This document shows positions 16,633 to 25,181 of a stretch of 64,000 bases of DNA, piece after piece. The notes below the pieces were generated by a model, which made no database searches, was not told the origin of the DNA, and saw only the letters and a program-made list of their open reading frames with translations. Location of the stretch: assembly GCF_014697355.1 (NCBI RefSeq), contig NZ_JACJRQ010000001.1, positions 496,001-560,000 on the forward strand. The letters run 5' to 3'. Each line of letters begins with the position of its first letter. Position 1 is the stretch's first letter. The DNA comes from Nostoc calcicola FACHB-3891. Its GTDB lineage: Bacteria > Cyanobacteriota > Cyanobacteriia > Cyanobacteriales > Nostocaceae. A program made the position numbers and the translations under genes.

Positions 16633-16705
16633 TGGAGAATAGGGAACTCGAATCCCTGACCTCTGCGGTGCGATCGCAGCGCTCTACCAACTGAGCTAAT
16701 TCCCC
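16633..16705 (-). tRNA. tRNA-Ala (anticodon CGC)
   Basis: A 73-nt cloverleaf reads on the minus strand: acceptor GGGGAAT pairs with ATTCTCC, including G3:U70, the alanine identity element. The D arm is GCTC..GAGC, the anticodon stem CTGCG/CGCAG encloses loop ATCGCAC with anticodon CGC, and the T arm is AGGGA-TTCGAGT-TCCCT. Discriminator base A73; CCA is not encoded. The anticodon stem-loop contains a HIP1 octamer GCGATCGC. The 3' end faces the AT-rich element at lower coordinates, as expected for tRNA-targeted integration. Confidence 0.95.
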
Positions 16706-16732
16706 TTAATTAATTCACCAATCAATATTTTA

Positions 16733-17458
16733 TCATTCACTGACTGATGCCTGGGATTGTTTTTGAGAATAAACTTTCTGCACCCGTTCAAGTTCCAAAT
16801 CACTGAGGTAATCAACAGTCCAGTTACAGCAGCGCTGAAGCATATGGAAGGGGTAAGTATTTGCTACACCCACGACTTGCATATGCGATCGCTTTGCCGC
16901 TTCAATACCAGCTGGTGTATCTTCAATTGCTAGACACTCTTGGGGTTGAAGATTTAATTCTGGGTATTCTTCATTCAACTTTTTCACTGCCAGTAGATAA
17001 CCATCGGGTTCTGGTTTACTGGTAGTGATGTCATCACCCGCAACGATAATTTTAAAATGTTCAGCCAGTTTAGCCCGATTGAGTACCAATTCTATTTCTT
17101 TGCGAATAGCACCACTGACTAATCCGAGTTTCAGATTGCGCGATCGCACTTGAAATATCAAGTCTTCTACACCTGGATATAAAGGCAGTTTCTCAATTTT
17201 TTCTAGTTCTAGTGCGTAAGCTTGGGCTTTACGGTGTAGTAAATTAGTTAAGTATTTTTCCGTAACTACTCTACCACGATTAGCGAGTAGTTGCCCAAAA
17301 CAAGCGCGGTCGCTGCGTCCTAAAGAAGCCTGACGCTCATCAACCCGCTGCGGTTGGAGATTTTCTTCAATGAGAATCTCATCTATTAGTTGCAGGTGGA
17401 TTGGCTCATCGTTAATGATGACACCATTAAAATCAAAGAGAACTGCCTTTAAACTCAT
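16733..17458 (-). CDS. HAD-superfamily hydrolase, beta-phosphoglucomutase/phosphatase-like
   Basis: A 241-residue HAD protein with a helical cap of subclass I type. Motif I reads FDFNGVI, motif II VSGA, motif III Lys in ITTSKPEPDGY, and motif IV IEDTPAGIEAA. Family members act on small phosphosugars or hydrolyse phosphate esters. The second acid of motif I, normally Asp (DxD), is Asn here, which may change or reduce phosphatase activity. It overlaps the methyltransferase gene by 4 bp (ATGA), so the two are co-translated. Substrate unknown. Confidence 0.85.
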   Translation of the reverse strand: MSLKAVLFDFNGVIINDEPIHLQLIDEILIEENLQPQRVDERQASLGRSDRACFGQLLANRGRVVTEKYLTNLLHRKAQAYALELEKIEKLPLYPGVEDLIFQVRSRNLKLGLVSGAIRKEIELVLNRAKLAEHFKIIVAGDDITTSKPEPDGYLLAVKKLNEEYPELNLQPQECLAIEDTPAGIEAAKRSHMQVVGVANTYPFHMLQRCCNWTVDYLSDLELERVQKVYSQKQSQASVSE

Positions 17459-18354
17459 GCGATTATGCCAAATGCTGGCGATCCAAGTCCCTCCAAATTA
17501 TTATTATCTATTGTGGTGTCAGTTGATGTTGCAGAGTATTGGCGGACATTTTCGCTGGTTATCGGTTTAATGCCGCTAGTTACCTGATTTATCCACCAGA
17601 CATCTTGAGTTCGCACTGCTTCAAACCCTGCTGCACCCATATTCGCATCGACATTACCATTGGCATACTCACGAATATATGGTTCTTCAAAAAGGTCATT
17701 GAGCCATTCTAATTGACGCAGAGTCTTTTGATTACCATCTTGAATTAACACTTGTCCTCCTGTTACCAGCAACCGGAAGCTTTCTCGCAAAATTGCTAGT
17801 GACACTGCCTCTGGTATTTCGTGAAATAGTAAAGAAGCCGTCACCAAATCAAATGTTGCATCACTCAAACCAGTTTTTTCAGCATTCCCGTGTCGCCAGA
17901 CTATATCTAAACCCGCAGTTCGACTTTTATCTTCTGCCCTTACCAACATATAAGGTGATAAGTCCAAACCAATAACTTCGGCTTCCGGGAAAGCCTGCTT
18001 TAACATTAAAGTAGTGGAACCCGTACCGCAACCTAAATCAAGTATGCGTCGTGGTTTTACCTTGATAGCATCAATTAAAGCCTGACGGACAGTGGTTTCG
18101 TTAGGTGGCAGAACATACTGTGTTATGGGATCGTAAGTAACCGCTGCATCGGAAGTGAGATATCCGCCTGCAATCCCGTGAAAGTTTTGACTGCTGTAGT
18201 ACGATGGAATTATGACATCAGCTCGTCTAAAGCGATCGCTTTCTTTCTCCCAGTCAATACTATTAGAGTAACGCCGCAACCCATCTTCATCAATGAAAAA
18301 ACGCGCTACAGGTGATAAAAAACGTTCCCAAATTGTATCTTGACGTACTGCCAT
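17455..18354 (-). CDS. Class I SAM-dependent methyltransferase
   Basis: The 299-residue protein has the SAM-binding motif I ILDLGCGTGSTTLML at ~100-115, the acidic loop VIGLDLS, the post-motif WRHGNAEKTGLSDATFDLV and LRLLVTGGQVLIQDG. This is the UbiE/MenG-like fold, but the ~90-residue N-terminal extension (with FHGIAGGYLTSDAAVTYDP) is unlike those enzymes. Substrate is not indicated. It is the first gene of a pair with the HAD gene. The 18355-18613 gap upstream contains CCCCACCT repeats and no gene. Confidence 0.85.
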   Translation of the reverse strand: MAVRQDTIWERFLSPVARFFIDEDGLRRYSNSIDWEKESDRFRRADVIIPSYYSSQNFHGIAGGYLTSDAAVTYDPITQYVLPPNETTVRQALIDAIKVKPRRILDLGCGTGSTTLMLKQAFPEAEVIGLDLSPYMLVRAEDKSRTAGLDIVWRHGNAEKTGLSDATFDLVTASLLFHEIPEAVSLAILRESFRLLVTGGQVLIQDGNQKTLRQLEWLNDLFEEPYIREYANGNVDANMGAAGFEAVRTQDVWWINQVTSGIKPITSENVRQYSATSTDTTIDNNNLEGLGSPAFGIIA

Positions 18355-18613
18355 AGGTATTGTGTCAGAAGTGTAAAGACTGTTTTAGTCAAAGTGATTT
18401 TCTTTACAAATTTTAATACATCTTTTCTGGCTGTGGCGATCGCTTTGAGACTCAAAGCCTATCATACTACATATGTAGTATATAATTTGTGTAGGGTGGG
18501 TACTGGGTACGATTGGTTATTCTCCCCACCTCCCCACCTCCCCACTCCCTTTAACTCCCGATGCCAAATCCGCAAGCTAAAATCTACAATTAAAAATCCA
18601 AAATAAAAAAATT

Positions 18614-20761
18614 ATGCCCTACGAAAAGTTAGAAATTACCACACCAGCACCCGTTTTATCTTGGGCGAATCACCCTTTAGGACCAGAAGAAACCAAGATG
18701 GCAAAGAATGTTGCATCTCTGCCATTTGTATTTAAGCACGTAGCCTTGATGCCAGATGTCCATTTAGGTAAAGGTGCCTTAGTCGGTTCTGTAATAGCCA
18801 CCAAAGAAGCGATTATACCTGCTGCGATCGGAGTGGATATTGGCTGCTTTGTCGGCGATACTCTTATTCCTTTAGTCGATGGTAAATTATATTCCATCAA
18901 GGATTTAGCTGAATGTAATGAAGAGTTTATAGTTTACTCTTGCACTTCCACTGGAAAAGTCGTAACAGCTAAGGCAAAAGCAAGGTTAACTAGACGTAAT
19001 GCCCCTCTTTTAAAAGTGATTCTGGACAATGGTGAAGAAATTATCTGCACCCCCGATCACCAATTTATGCTGCGGGATGGAAACTATGAGGAAGCACAAC
19101 ATCTTCAATCTGGAACATCCTTAATGCCGTTCTACTCAAAAACTGACAAAGATGGTTATACCTTAATCGCTCAACCCTACTCAGGTAGATGGCAAAAAGC
19201 ACATTGGATTATTGCTAGATCGGGTTTGCTGGGAAAGGTTGCCAAATTTGAAGGGCAAAGAACAGTTATTCATCATCAAAATTTTAATGAATCAGATAAC
19301 CGACCTGAGAATTTAAAATTCATGGGCGATCGCGACCATTCTGCATATCATCGTAGCTTAGTTGAACATAACCAACACTGGCAATCTCCAGAGTTTGAAA
19401 AGAAACGACTAGCGGCACTTGCTAGAAAAGCAGCAACACCAGAAGGATATGAATACTATGCTGCAAGAGGAACTCAACATATCCTGAATTATAGAAAGCA
19501 ACAGTCAGAACACTTTAGACAAGCGGTTGCTGGTAATGGTGAGCGTGGTAAGCATTATTTAGTGACGTACAACCAAAGTGATAAAGGTAGAGCGAAATCT
19601 CAGGAAATTGCTAACAGGTACTATACCTGTGATATTTGTAATGCACAAGTCAAGACTCCAATTGGTTTACACAATCATCGGAAAAAAGAACATCAGTGTA
19701 ATCACAAAGTTGTAGCCGTTCTGTCTTTAGACTATACACAAGATGTTTATTGCCTGACAGTACCTGAATATCACAACTTTGCTTTGAAAGCAGGTGTCTT
19801 CGTTCACAACTGTGGCATGATGGCAATGAAAACGCCATTTACTGGTCAACAAGTGGAAGGTAAACTCAAAAAAATCCGCTTGGATATTGAAGCAGCAATT
19901 CCTACAGGATTCAACGAAAATAAAGACGTTGAAAAATCTGTTACCAACTGGCAAAAATGGAATGAATTTAAAGACTTGCATCGCGGTGTCCAAGATCTGC
20001 AAAGCAAAGCGATGAAACAAATGGGTTCTCTGGGTGGAGGGAATCATTTTATTGAAGTATGCCTCGATGCAGAGAATCAAGTTTGGTTAATGCTGCATTC
20101 TGGTTCGCGCAATATTGGCAATAATCTAGCTCAGTGCCACATCAACACAGCCAAGGAATTAGCCAAGATGGCAGGTAATAAATTACCCGATCCTGATTTG
20201 GCTTATTTTGTAGCTGGTACGCCAGAATTTCGAGCATACTGGCATGATTTGCAATGGGCGCAAGAGTATGCGCGTGTCAACCGTGATGTGATGATGGCGC
20301 GTTTTAAGCACATAGTCGAAAAGCATCTCGTAGGTGGAAAGGCAACTAAACCTTTATTGCAGGTGAATTGTCATCACAATTACGCTGAAAAAGAAGTGCA
20401 TTTTGACGAGGATGTGTACGTTACTCGTAAAGGTGCAGTCCGAGCAAAAACAGAAGATTATGGCATTATTCCTGGTTCAATGGGGGCAAAATCTTTCATT
20501 GTTAAAGGCAAAGGTAATGCCCACAGCTTTTGTTCTTGCTCTCACGGTGCTGGTCGGTTATTGTCTAGAAATAAGGCAAAAAATATCTATACACTTGATG
20601 ATTTGATTGAGCAAACTCAAGGGGTAGAATGCCGTAAAGATACTGGTGTTTTGGATGAAATTCCTGGTGCTTATAAACCGATAGAACAAGTGATGGCAAA
20701 TCAAGCCGATTTGGTTGAAGTCGTAGCAACGCTCAAGCAAGTTATGTGTGTAAAAGGTTAA
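18614..20761 (+). CDS. rtcB: RNA-splicing ligase RtcB, precursor with intein
   Basis: The 715-residue product is RtcB split by an intein. Exteins are residues 1-77 and 400-715, giving a 393-residue mature ligase, close to normal length. The N-extein ends IPAAIGVDIG and the C-extein resumes CGMMAM, so the restored sequence is GVDIGCGMMAM, with the Mn-binding Cys as residue 78 of the mature enzyme. The C-extein carries GGGNHFIEV, HSGSRNIGNNL, VNCHHNYAE and SCSHGAGR (GMP-attachment His region). RtcB joins 2',3'-cyclic phosphate to 5'-OH RNA ends in tRNA repair. Activity depends on protein splicing. It is monocistronic, with a downstream hairpin at 20820. Confidence 0.95.
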   Translation: MPYEKLEITTPAPVLSWANHPLGPEETKMAKNVASLPFVFKHVALMPDVHLGKGALVGSVIATKEAIIPAAIGVDIGCFVGDTLIPLVDGKLYSIKDLAECNEEFIVYSCTSTGKVVTAKAKARLTRRNAPLLKVILDNGEEIICTPDHQFMLRDGNYEEAQHLQSGTSLMPFYSKTDKDGYTLIAQPYSGRWQKAHWIIARSGLLGKVAKFEGQRTVIHHQNFNESDNRPENLKFMGDRDHSAYHRSLVEHNQHWQSPEFEKKRLAALARKAATPEGYEYYAARGTQHILNYRKQQSEHFRQAVAGNGERGKHYLVTYNQSDKGRAKSQEIANRYYTCDICNAQVKTPIGLHNHRKKEHQCNHKVVAVLSLDYTQDVYCLTVPEYHNFALKAGVFVHNCGMMAMKTPFTGQQVEGKLKKIRLDIEAAIPTGFNENKDVEKSVTNWQKWNEFKDLHRGVQDLQSKAMKQMGSLGGGNHFIEVCLDAENQVWLMLHSGSRNIGNNLAQCHINTAKELAKMAGNKLPDPDLAYFVAGTPEFRAYWHDLQWAQEYARVNRDVMMARFKHIVEKHLVGGKATKPLLQVNCHHNYAEKEVHFDEDVYVTRKGAVRAKTEDYGIIPGSMGAKSFIVKGKGNAHSFCSCSHGAGRLLSRNKAKNIYTLDDLIEQTQGVECRKDTGVLDEIPGAYKPIEQVMANQADLVEVVATLKQVMCVKG
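18845..19810 (+). other. Intein with HNH homing endonuclease and zinc finger
   Basis: Codons 78-399 (322 residues) form an intein. It starts CFVGDTLIPL, has the block B motif CTPDHQF (TxxH), ends with block F/G YCLTVPEYHNFALKAGVFVHN, and is followed by Cys+1. The HNH nuclease core is HHQNFNESDNRPENLKFM with a preceding AHWIIAR helix. A C2H2 finger follows (CDICNAQVK, then HNHRKKEH). All splicing residues Cys1, His in TxxH, His-Asn and Cys+1 are present, so splicing is expected. The site, the active-site Cys of RtcB, is the same as that known from the Pyrococcus horikoshii RtcB intein. Confidence 0.9.
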
Positions 20762-20819
20762 ACCAATTCGCAATTCCCAATGGGCTAACGCCCCGCTCCG
20801 CTAACGCAATTCGCAATTA

Positions 20820-20856
20820 CGTTTTGTGACGGGGATTTAGACCCCGACACAAAACG
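20820..20856. terminator. Hairpin after rtcB
   Basis: CGTTTTGTG and CACAAAACG, with an inner CGGGG/CCCCG stem, pair around a short loop. No T run follows. Just before it are CGCTCCGCTAACGC repeats seen elsewhere in the window, so this may be a dispersed palindromic repeat rather than a dedicated terminator. Confidence 0.45.
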
Positions 20857-20972
20857 CGCTGCCCTTCTTAGACAGGAGACTTAAACCCCCAAAGTTCGTT
20901 AAATTGAAAAAAGAAAAACTACTACACCTTGGAGAGCGATCGCGTAGCACCAATAAAGCTATATATTAAGTT

Positions 20973-21386
20973 ATGCTGCAAATTTCAAATCTTATCATCA
21001 TCACCGATAACGAACTCGAAATTAGCGCGATTCGTTCTCAAGGGGCAGGGGGTCAAAATGTCAATAAGGTTTCTACTGCCATCCACTTACGCTTTGACAT
21101 TGAGGCTTCATCATTACCTGCTTTCTATAAAGAACAGCTTTTGAAGCTCAAGGACCGACGCATTACCCAAGGGGGAGTCATTGTCATCAAAGCCCAAGAA
21201 CACCGCAGTCAGGAACAGAACCGAGAGGAGGCTTTAGAACGGCTCAAACAACTCATACTAAGTGCAGTTATACTGCCCCAAATACGCAAACCTACCAAAC
21301 CAACTCGCAACTCTCAAAAAAAACGTCTTGAGAGTAAAATTAAGCGAGGACAGATTAAATCCATCAGAAGGCAGGTCATTGATTAA
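20973..21386 (+). CDS. arfB: ArfB/YaeJ-type peptidyl-tRNA hydrolase (ribosome rescue)
   Basis: The 137-residue protein has the class I release-factor catalytic domain with GGQ at residues 26-28 (SQGAGGQNVNKV). It lacks the codon-recognition domains of RF1/RF2. Its basic C-terminal tail (SQKKRLESKIKRGQIKSIRRQ) matches the ArfB tail that enters the empty mRNA channel of stalled ribosomes. It would release peptides from non-stop complexes. Length is typical (~140). It lies alone between rtcB and a convergent WD40 gene. The nearby RNA ligase is thematically related, but there is no evidence of an operon. Confidence 0.9.
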   Translation: MLQISNLIIITDNELEISAIRSQGAGGQNVNKVSTAIHLRFDIEASSLPAFYKEQLLKLKDRRITQGGVIVIKAQEHRSQEQNREEALERLKQLILSAVILPQIRKPTKPTRNSQKKRLESKIKRGQIKSIRRQVID

Positions 21387-21534
21387 AATGAGAATCCTTT
21401 GATGAAGATGTATCTCCATTTGTTCCAAGAGTAAAAGCTCTCTTTTTCTAAGAACGGACGTCGGAAAGGATTGGAATATTTTCTAATAAAGTTACTGTGT
21501 TTTCTTTTTCTCATTCATGCAACAAAGCCGCATA

Positions 21535-24500
21535 TTATTGGTTCTCTGTGGGTACTGATTGCCAAGCAAGGCGATGTTTCCAGTGCGATGTGAAATTAAG
21601 TTGAACTGCTTGGTTAAAGTCCTCCAAAGCTGCTGAAAAAGTTTTCTCTTTTAGCTTTGCTGCATCTTGGTTGTTCAACTGTTTAGGGCATTGTGGATTC
21701 CATACATATTTTTGACAAGTTTGGTGGGCAATTTCTACATCACTGCCATTTTCAGGATTTTGAAAGACGGGATGATAATGTAACCTGTTACAGCAAACTT
21801 GCAACCATTCTTGCCACCCACAGTGCCACAAGCGGACTGTTCCATCAAGGCTACCACTGGCAATCAATTTACCATCAGGGCTAAAAGCTGCGGAATTTAC
21901 CCAATACTCATGCCCGCGCCAAGGTCTACCAATGGGGTTGCCGTTGCTATCCCACAAGCGCACTGTCGAATCATTGCTGGCACTGATAATCCACTGACCA
22001 TCAGGGCTAAAGGCCACAGAATTAACTTCTTTTTCATGCCCGCGCCAAGGTTTACCAATGGGGTTGCCGTTGCTATCCCACAAGCGCACTGTGGAATCAT
22101 TGCTGGCACTGACAATCCACTGACCATCACGGCTAAAGGCCACAGAATTAACTTCTTTTTCATGCCCGCGCCAAGGTTTACCAATGGGGTTACCGTGAAT
22201 ATCCCACAAACGGATTGTCGAATCATTGCTGGCACTGATAATCCACTGACCATCAGGGCTAAAGGCCACAGAATTAACTTCTTTTTCATGTCCGCGCCAA
22301 GGTTGACCAATGGGGTTGCCGTGAATATCCCACAAGCGCACTGTGGAATCATTGCTGGCACTGATAATCCACTGACCATCAGGGCTAAAGGCCACAGAAT
22401 TAACTTCTTTTTCATGTCCGCGCCAAGGTTGACCAATGGGGTTGCCGTTGCTATCCCACAAGCGCACTGTGGAATCATTGCTGGCACTGACAATCCACTG
22501 ACCATCAGGGCTAAAGGTGACAGAATTGACCCAATTCTCATATTTGCGCTGCGATCGCCCAATGACTCGATCTTGTAGTATTTGATCTAGATCCCACAAA
22601 CGCACAGTGCGATCGCCACCACTGACAATCAGCTTACCATCAGGGCTAAAGGCTAGGGAATTAACCTGTCCTTCATGTCCCCGCCAAGGTTGAGTTACGG
22701 GGTTGCCATTGAGATTCCACAAGCGGATTGTGCGATCGCTGCTACCACTAATAATAAATTTGCCATCAGGGCTAAACGCTACAGAATTTACACTTCCTTC
22801 ATGTCCGCGCCAAGGTTGACCGATGGGATTACCTTGGATGTCCCACAACCGCACTGTAGAATCACTACTACCACTGACAATAAACTTGCGATCGGGGCTA
22901 AAGGCGGCGCAAATAATTTTTGCCTCATGTTTGTGCCAGGGTTGAGTGATGGTGTTACCTTGTAAATCCCACAAACACACCGTTCCGTCAAAACCAACAC
23001 TGATAATGGAATTGCCATTTGGACTAAAGGCGACGGAAATAACTCCTTCCTTATGTCCGCGCCAGGGTTGAGTGATGGCGTTACTTTCTAGATCCCACAA
23101 ACACACTATTCCGTCAAAACCAACACTGATAATAGAATCGCCATTTGAGTTAAAGGCGACGGCAATAACTCCTTCCTCATGTCCCTGCCACGGTTGAGTA
23201 ATGAGATTACCTTCTAGATCCCATAAACATAAAATTCCGTCAATACTGCCACTAACAATAAACTTGCCATCACGACTAAAGGCTAGACAATTCACCTCTT
23301 GCTCGTGCCCCAACAAAAATTTAGCAGTAGGATTGCCAATGATATTCCACAAGCACACTGTAGAATCGCTACTGCCACTGGCAATAAACTTGCCATCAGG
23401 ACTAAAAGCTAGACAATTAACCTCTTGCTCGTGTCCGCGCAAGCTATTCGTCTCTGTGGGTGTGTTCATTGCTTCCTTTAAGCTTCCCAAAACAGGGGCT
23501 AGAAGCTGGTTTGGGTATTTCTCTAAATTCTCACCCATTGTTTGAATTGCCAGCACCAAACCCTCTAGCGGTTGGAGGGGAAGTAAATTCAAAACCCTGG
23601 CAGATTGCTCGCGCAGTTTTAATTCAGTCAGTGCAAGGTTTAACTTTTGAATCTCTTGTTCCTGGCGATCGCACCATCCGACACGAGCATTAATAAATTG
23701 ATTAGCTTGTTCGCTGAAATAACCAAACGTTTGCTCTTTTAGTTCTTGATAAGTCTTTATCTTCAGAACCCGGTTTGCAATATTTTCTCTTTCCCACAAT
23801 ACGTTCAGGGTGTATGCCAGAAGTGGTAAAGAATCATCTTGTTGGTGAAAATCATCAATAATTTGCTCAACTAGTCCTGGTTCAAAGGTAACGCCATTTC
23901 TAGCAGCAGGTTCAGCGATCGCTAATTTTAATTCTCCATCGCTCATTCTAGTGAGTATACGACTATAGCGATCGTGGATCTTCGCAAGTTGGGGATACTC
24001 ACTAAATTTATCCAAAAAATCAGACCGCATTGTTAAAACAATTTTGACAGAGCTATCCTGCTGCTGGAACAGTTGAAAGAGACTAGCAAAAAATTTCTCA
24101 CGTTCCGGCTTTTGAGTTTTCGTAAACAGTTCTTCAAATTGGTCAATAAAAATCAGAACGCATTGATAATCTTGTTTGAGGAATGTGACAATTTTAATTA
24201 GAGTATCTTCTCTGATTTCTCTGGCAATATCCGCTATTGGTGATTTTTTCCCATAAGTAAAAGCAAGACATTGATAAAGAGATTTAAAAGGATTATCATC
24301 TGGATGAAAACTTATATTAATTAATGAATTGTTATTATTTCCCACATAAGGAATTAAACCTGCCCGAATCAATGATGATTTGCCACTGTCTGCTGCTCCT
24401 AAAAGCAAGAGAACATTATCTTGGTTTAAGCGATCGCCCAGATTAGCAATCCACTTATCCCGACCAAAAAATTTGTCTTTATCTTTAATTTCAAAAGTTT

Positions 24501-24639
24501 TTAGTCCTAAGTAGGGAGAGTCTGTTTTAAGTAGACGACAATCAAAGTCCTCAGACTTACTGTCAGAAAAAAAGTTGTATTCAGAAATACCTTGGACATT
24601 AAACCCAATATTTATATCGCCTTCAGAACTGTTAACCAT
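21535..24639 (-). CDS. STAND-type NTPase with 13 WD40 repeats
   Basis: A 1034-residue protein. The N-terminal NTPase has a P-loop GAADSGKSS at ~81-88 and Walker B VLIFIDQFEELF at ~161-172, followed by helical domains to ~390, as in nSTAND1/NACHT-like signalling ATPases. From ~398 to ~960 there are 13 WD40 repeats, each ending LWD/LWN, forming probably two propellers. A C-terminal ~70 residues includes a TPR-like helix (AALEDFNQAVQLN). Such proteins act as regulated platforms or defence sensors; the ligand is unknown. Repeats 9-12 are almost identical in DNA, showing recent expansion. Confidence 0.85.
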   Translation of the reverse strand: MVNSSEGDINIGFNVQGISEYNFFSDSKSEDFDCRLLKTDSPYLGLKTFEIKDKDKFFGRDKWIANLGDRLNQDNVLLLLGAADSGKSSLIRAGLIPYVGNNNNSLINISFHPDDNPFKSLYQCLAFTYGKKSPIADIAREIREDTLIKIVTFLKQDYQCVLIFIDQFEELFTKTQKPEREKFFASLFQLFQQQDSSVKIVLTMRSDFLDKFSEYPQLAKIHDRYSRILTRMSDGELKLAIAEPAARNGVTFEPGLVEQIIDDFHQQDDSLPLLAYTLNVLWERENIANRVLKIKTYQELKEQTFGYFSEQANQFINARVGWCDRQEQEIQKLNLALTELKLREQSARVLNLLPLQPLEGLVLAIQTMGENLEKYPNQLLAPVLGSLKEAMNTPTETNSLRGHEQEVNCLAFSPDGKFIASGSSDSTVCLWNIIGNPTAKFLLGHEQEVNCLAFSRDGKFIVSGSIDGILCLWDLEGNLITQPWQGHEEGVIAVAFNSNGDSIISVGFDGIVCLWDLESNAITQPWRGHKEGVISVAFSPNGNSIISVGFDGTVCLWDLQGNTITQPWHKHEAKIICAAFSPDRKFIVSGSSDSTVRLWDIQGNPIGQPWRGHEGSVNSVAFSPDGKFIISGSSDRTIRLWNLNGNPVTQPWRGHEGQVNSLAFSPDGKLIVSGGDRTVRLWDLDQILQDRVIGRSQRKYENWVNSVTFSPDGQWIVSASNDSTVRLWDSNGNPIGQPWRGHEKEVNSVAFSPDGQWIISASNDSTVRLWDIHGNPIGQPWRGHEKEVNSVAFSPDGQWIISASNDSTIRLWDIHGNPIGKPWRGHEKEVNSVAFSRDGQWIVSASNDSTVRLWDSNGNPIGKPWRGHEKEVNSVAFSPDGQWIISASNDSTVRLWDSNGNPIGRPWRGHEYWVNSAAFSPDGKLIASGSLDGTVRLWHCGWQEWLQVCCNRLHYHPVFQNPENGSDVEIAHQTCQKYVWNPQCPKQLNNQDAAKLKEKTFSAALEDFNQAVQLNFTSHWKHRLAWQSVPTENQ
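21910..22540 (-). repeat. 126-bp coding repeats in the WD40 gene
   Basis: Near-identical 126-bp units, each one WD40 blade (42 codons), run head to tail, with the junction CTTCTTTTTCATG at about 22028, 22154, 22280 and 22406. Differences are mostly the SNGNPIG/IHGNPIG switch. This is recent internal duplication or gene conversion. Confidence 0.85.
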
Positions 24640-24687
24640 TTATATCTCCTTACTTTTGGACATCTCTGGCTAAATCTTTACCTCAGT

Positions 24688-24833
24688 TATAGGTAAGAAT
24701 TCAGCACCCAGGAGTCAGAAGTCAGAATTTAGAAGGAATTCAGCATAAACATTACATTTACTTATCAAATTTTTTCTTAATTCTTTAAGTATTCTGGCTC
24801 CTGAATTCTGACTCCTGAATTCTTACAGTTATA
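24688..24833. repeat. MITE-like inverted repeat, upstream of the WD40 gene
   Basis: AGTTATAGGTAAGAATTCAG and its inverse CTGAATTCTTACAGTTATA bound a 146-bp segment whose arms contain repeated GGAGTCAGAA(TT)CAG-like units. Gap 24640-25181 has no gene. Confidence 0.75.
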
Positions 24834-24929
24834 GTTCCTTGGCTAATCTTTGTAAGTAACTCAACAAAATTAATTACATCTCTTGTGAAGCTTTCCCTGT
24901 CGCCACCCTATAGGATCGCAAGTCGAATT

Positions 24930-25016
24930 ACCCCCCTTAATCCCCCCTTGGAAATGGGGGAAACAAGAAATCCAGTTCCCTCCCCTTGACAAGGGGAGGG
25001 TTAGGGTGGGGTAAAA
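24930..25016. repeat. CCCCCTTAA-type palindromic intergenic repeat
   Basis: A CCCCCCTTAATCCCCCC tract and a GGGGAGGGTTAGGGTGGGG tract form an imperfect inverted repeat with an inner CCCTCCCCTTG/CAAGGGGAGGG hairpin. This is a common repeat type in Nostoc intergenic regions. Confidence 0.7.
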
Positions 25017-25181
25017 CCTTGGCTAATCAGCATTTCAGACTTATGTGTACACGGTAGCCCATAGGATAGAAGTTTTGTGAATCCCATCCGTGAAAAATTA
25101 AAGTTTTTAATAGCTTTATTCAGCAAAATTACTTAAGTAAATTTCAAAAATATGTAGTAACTTTGTCCTAAAACGCCGGAA

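Noticed and set aside
18340..18606. Plus-strand 88-aa frame upstream of rtcB
   Set aside because: It overlaps the methyltransferase start and a CCCCACCT repeat, with no family signal.
21799..22578. Long frames opposite the WD40 gene (259 and 221 aa)
   Set aside because: They are periodic shadows of the 126-bp coding repeats and share their reading with the real minus-strand gene or its complement.
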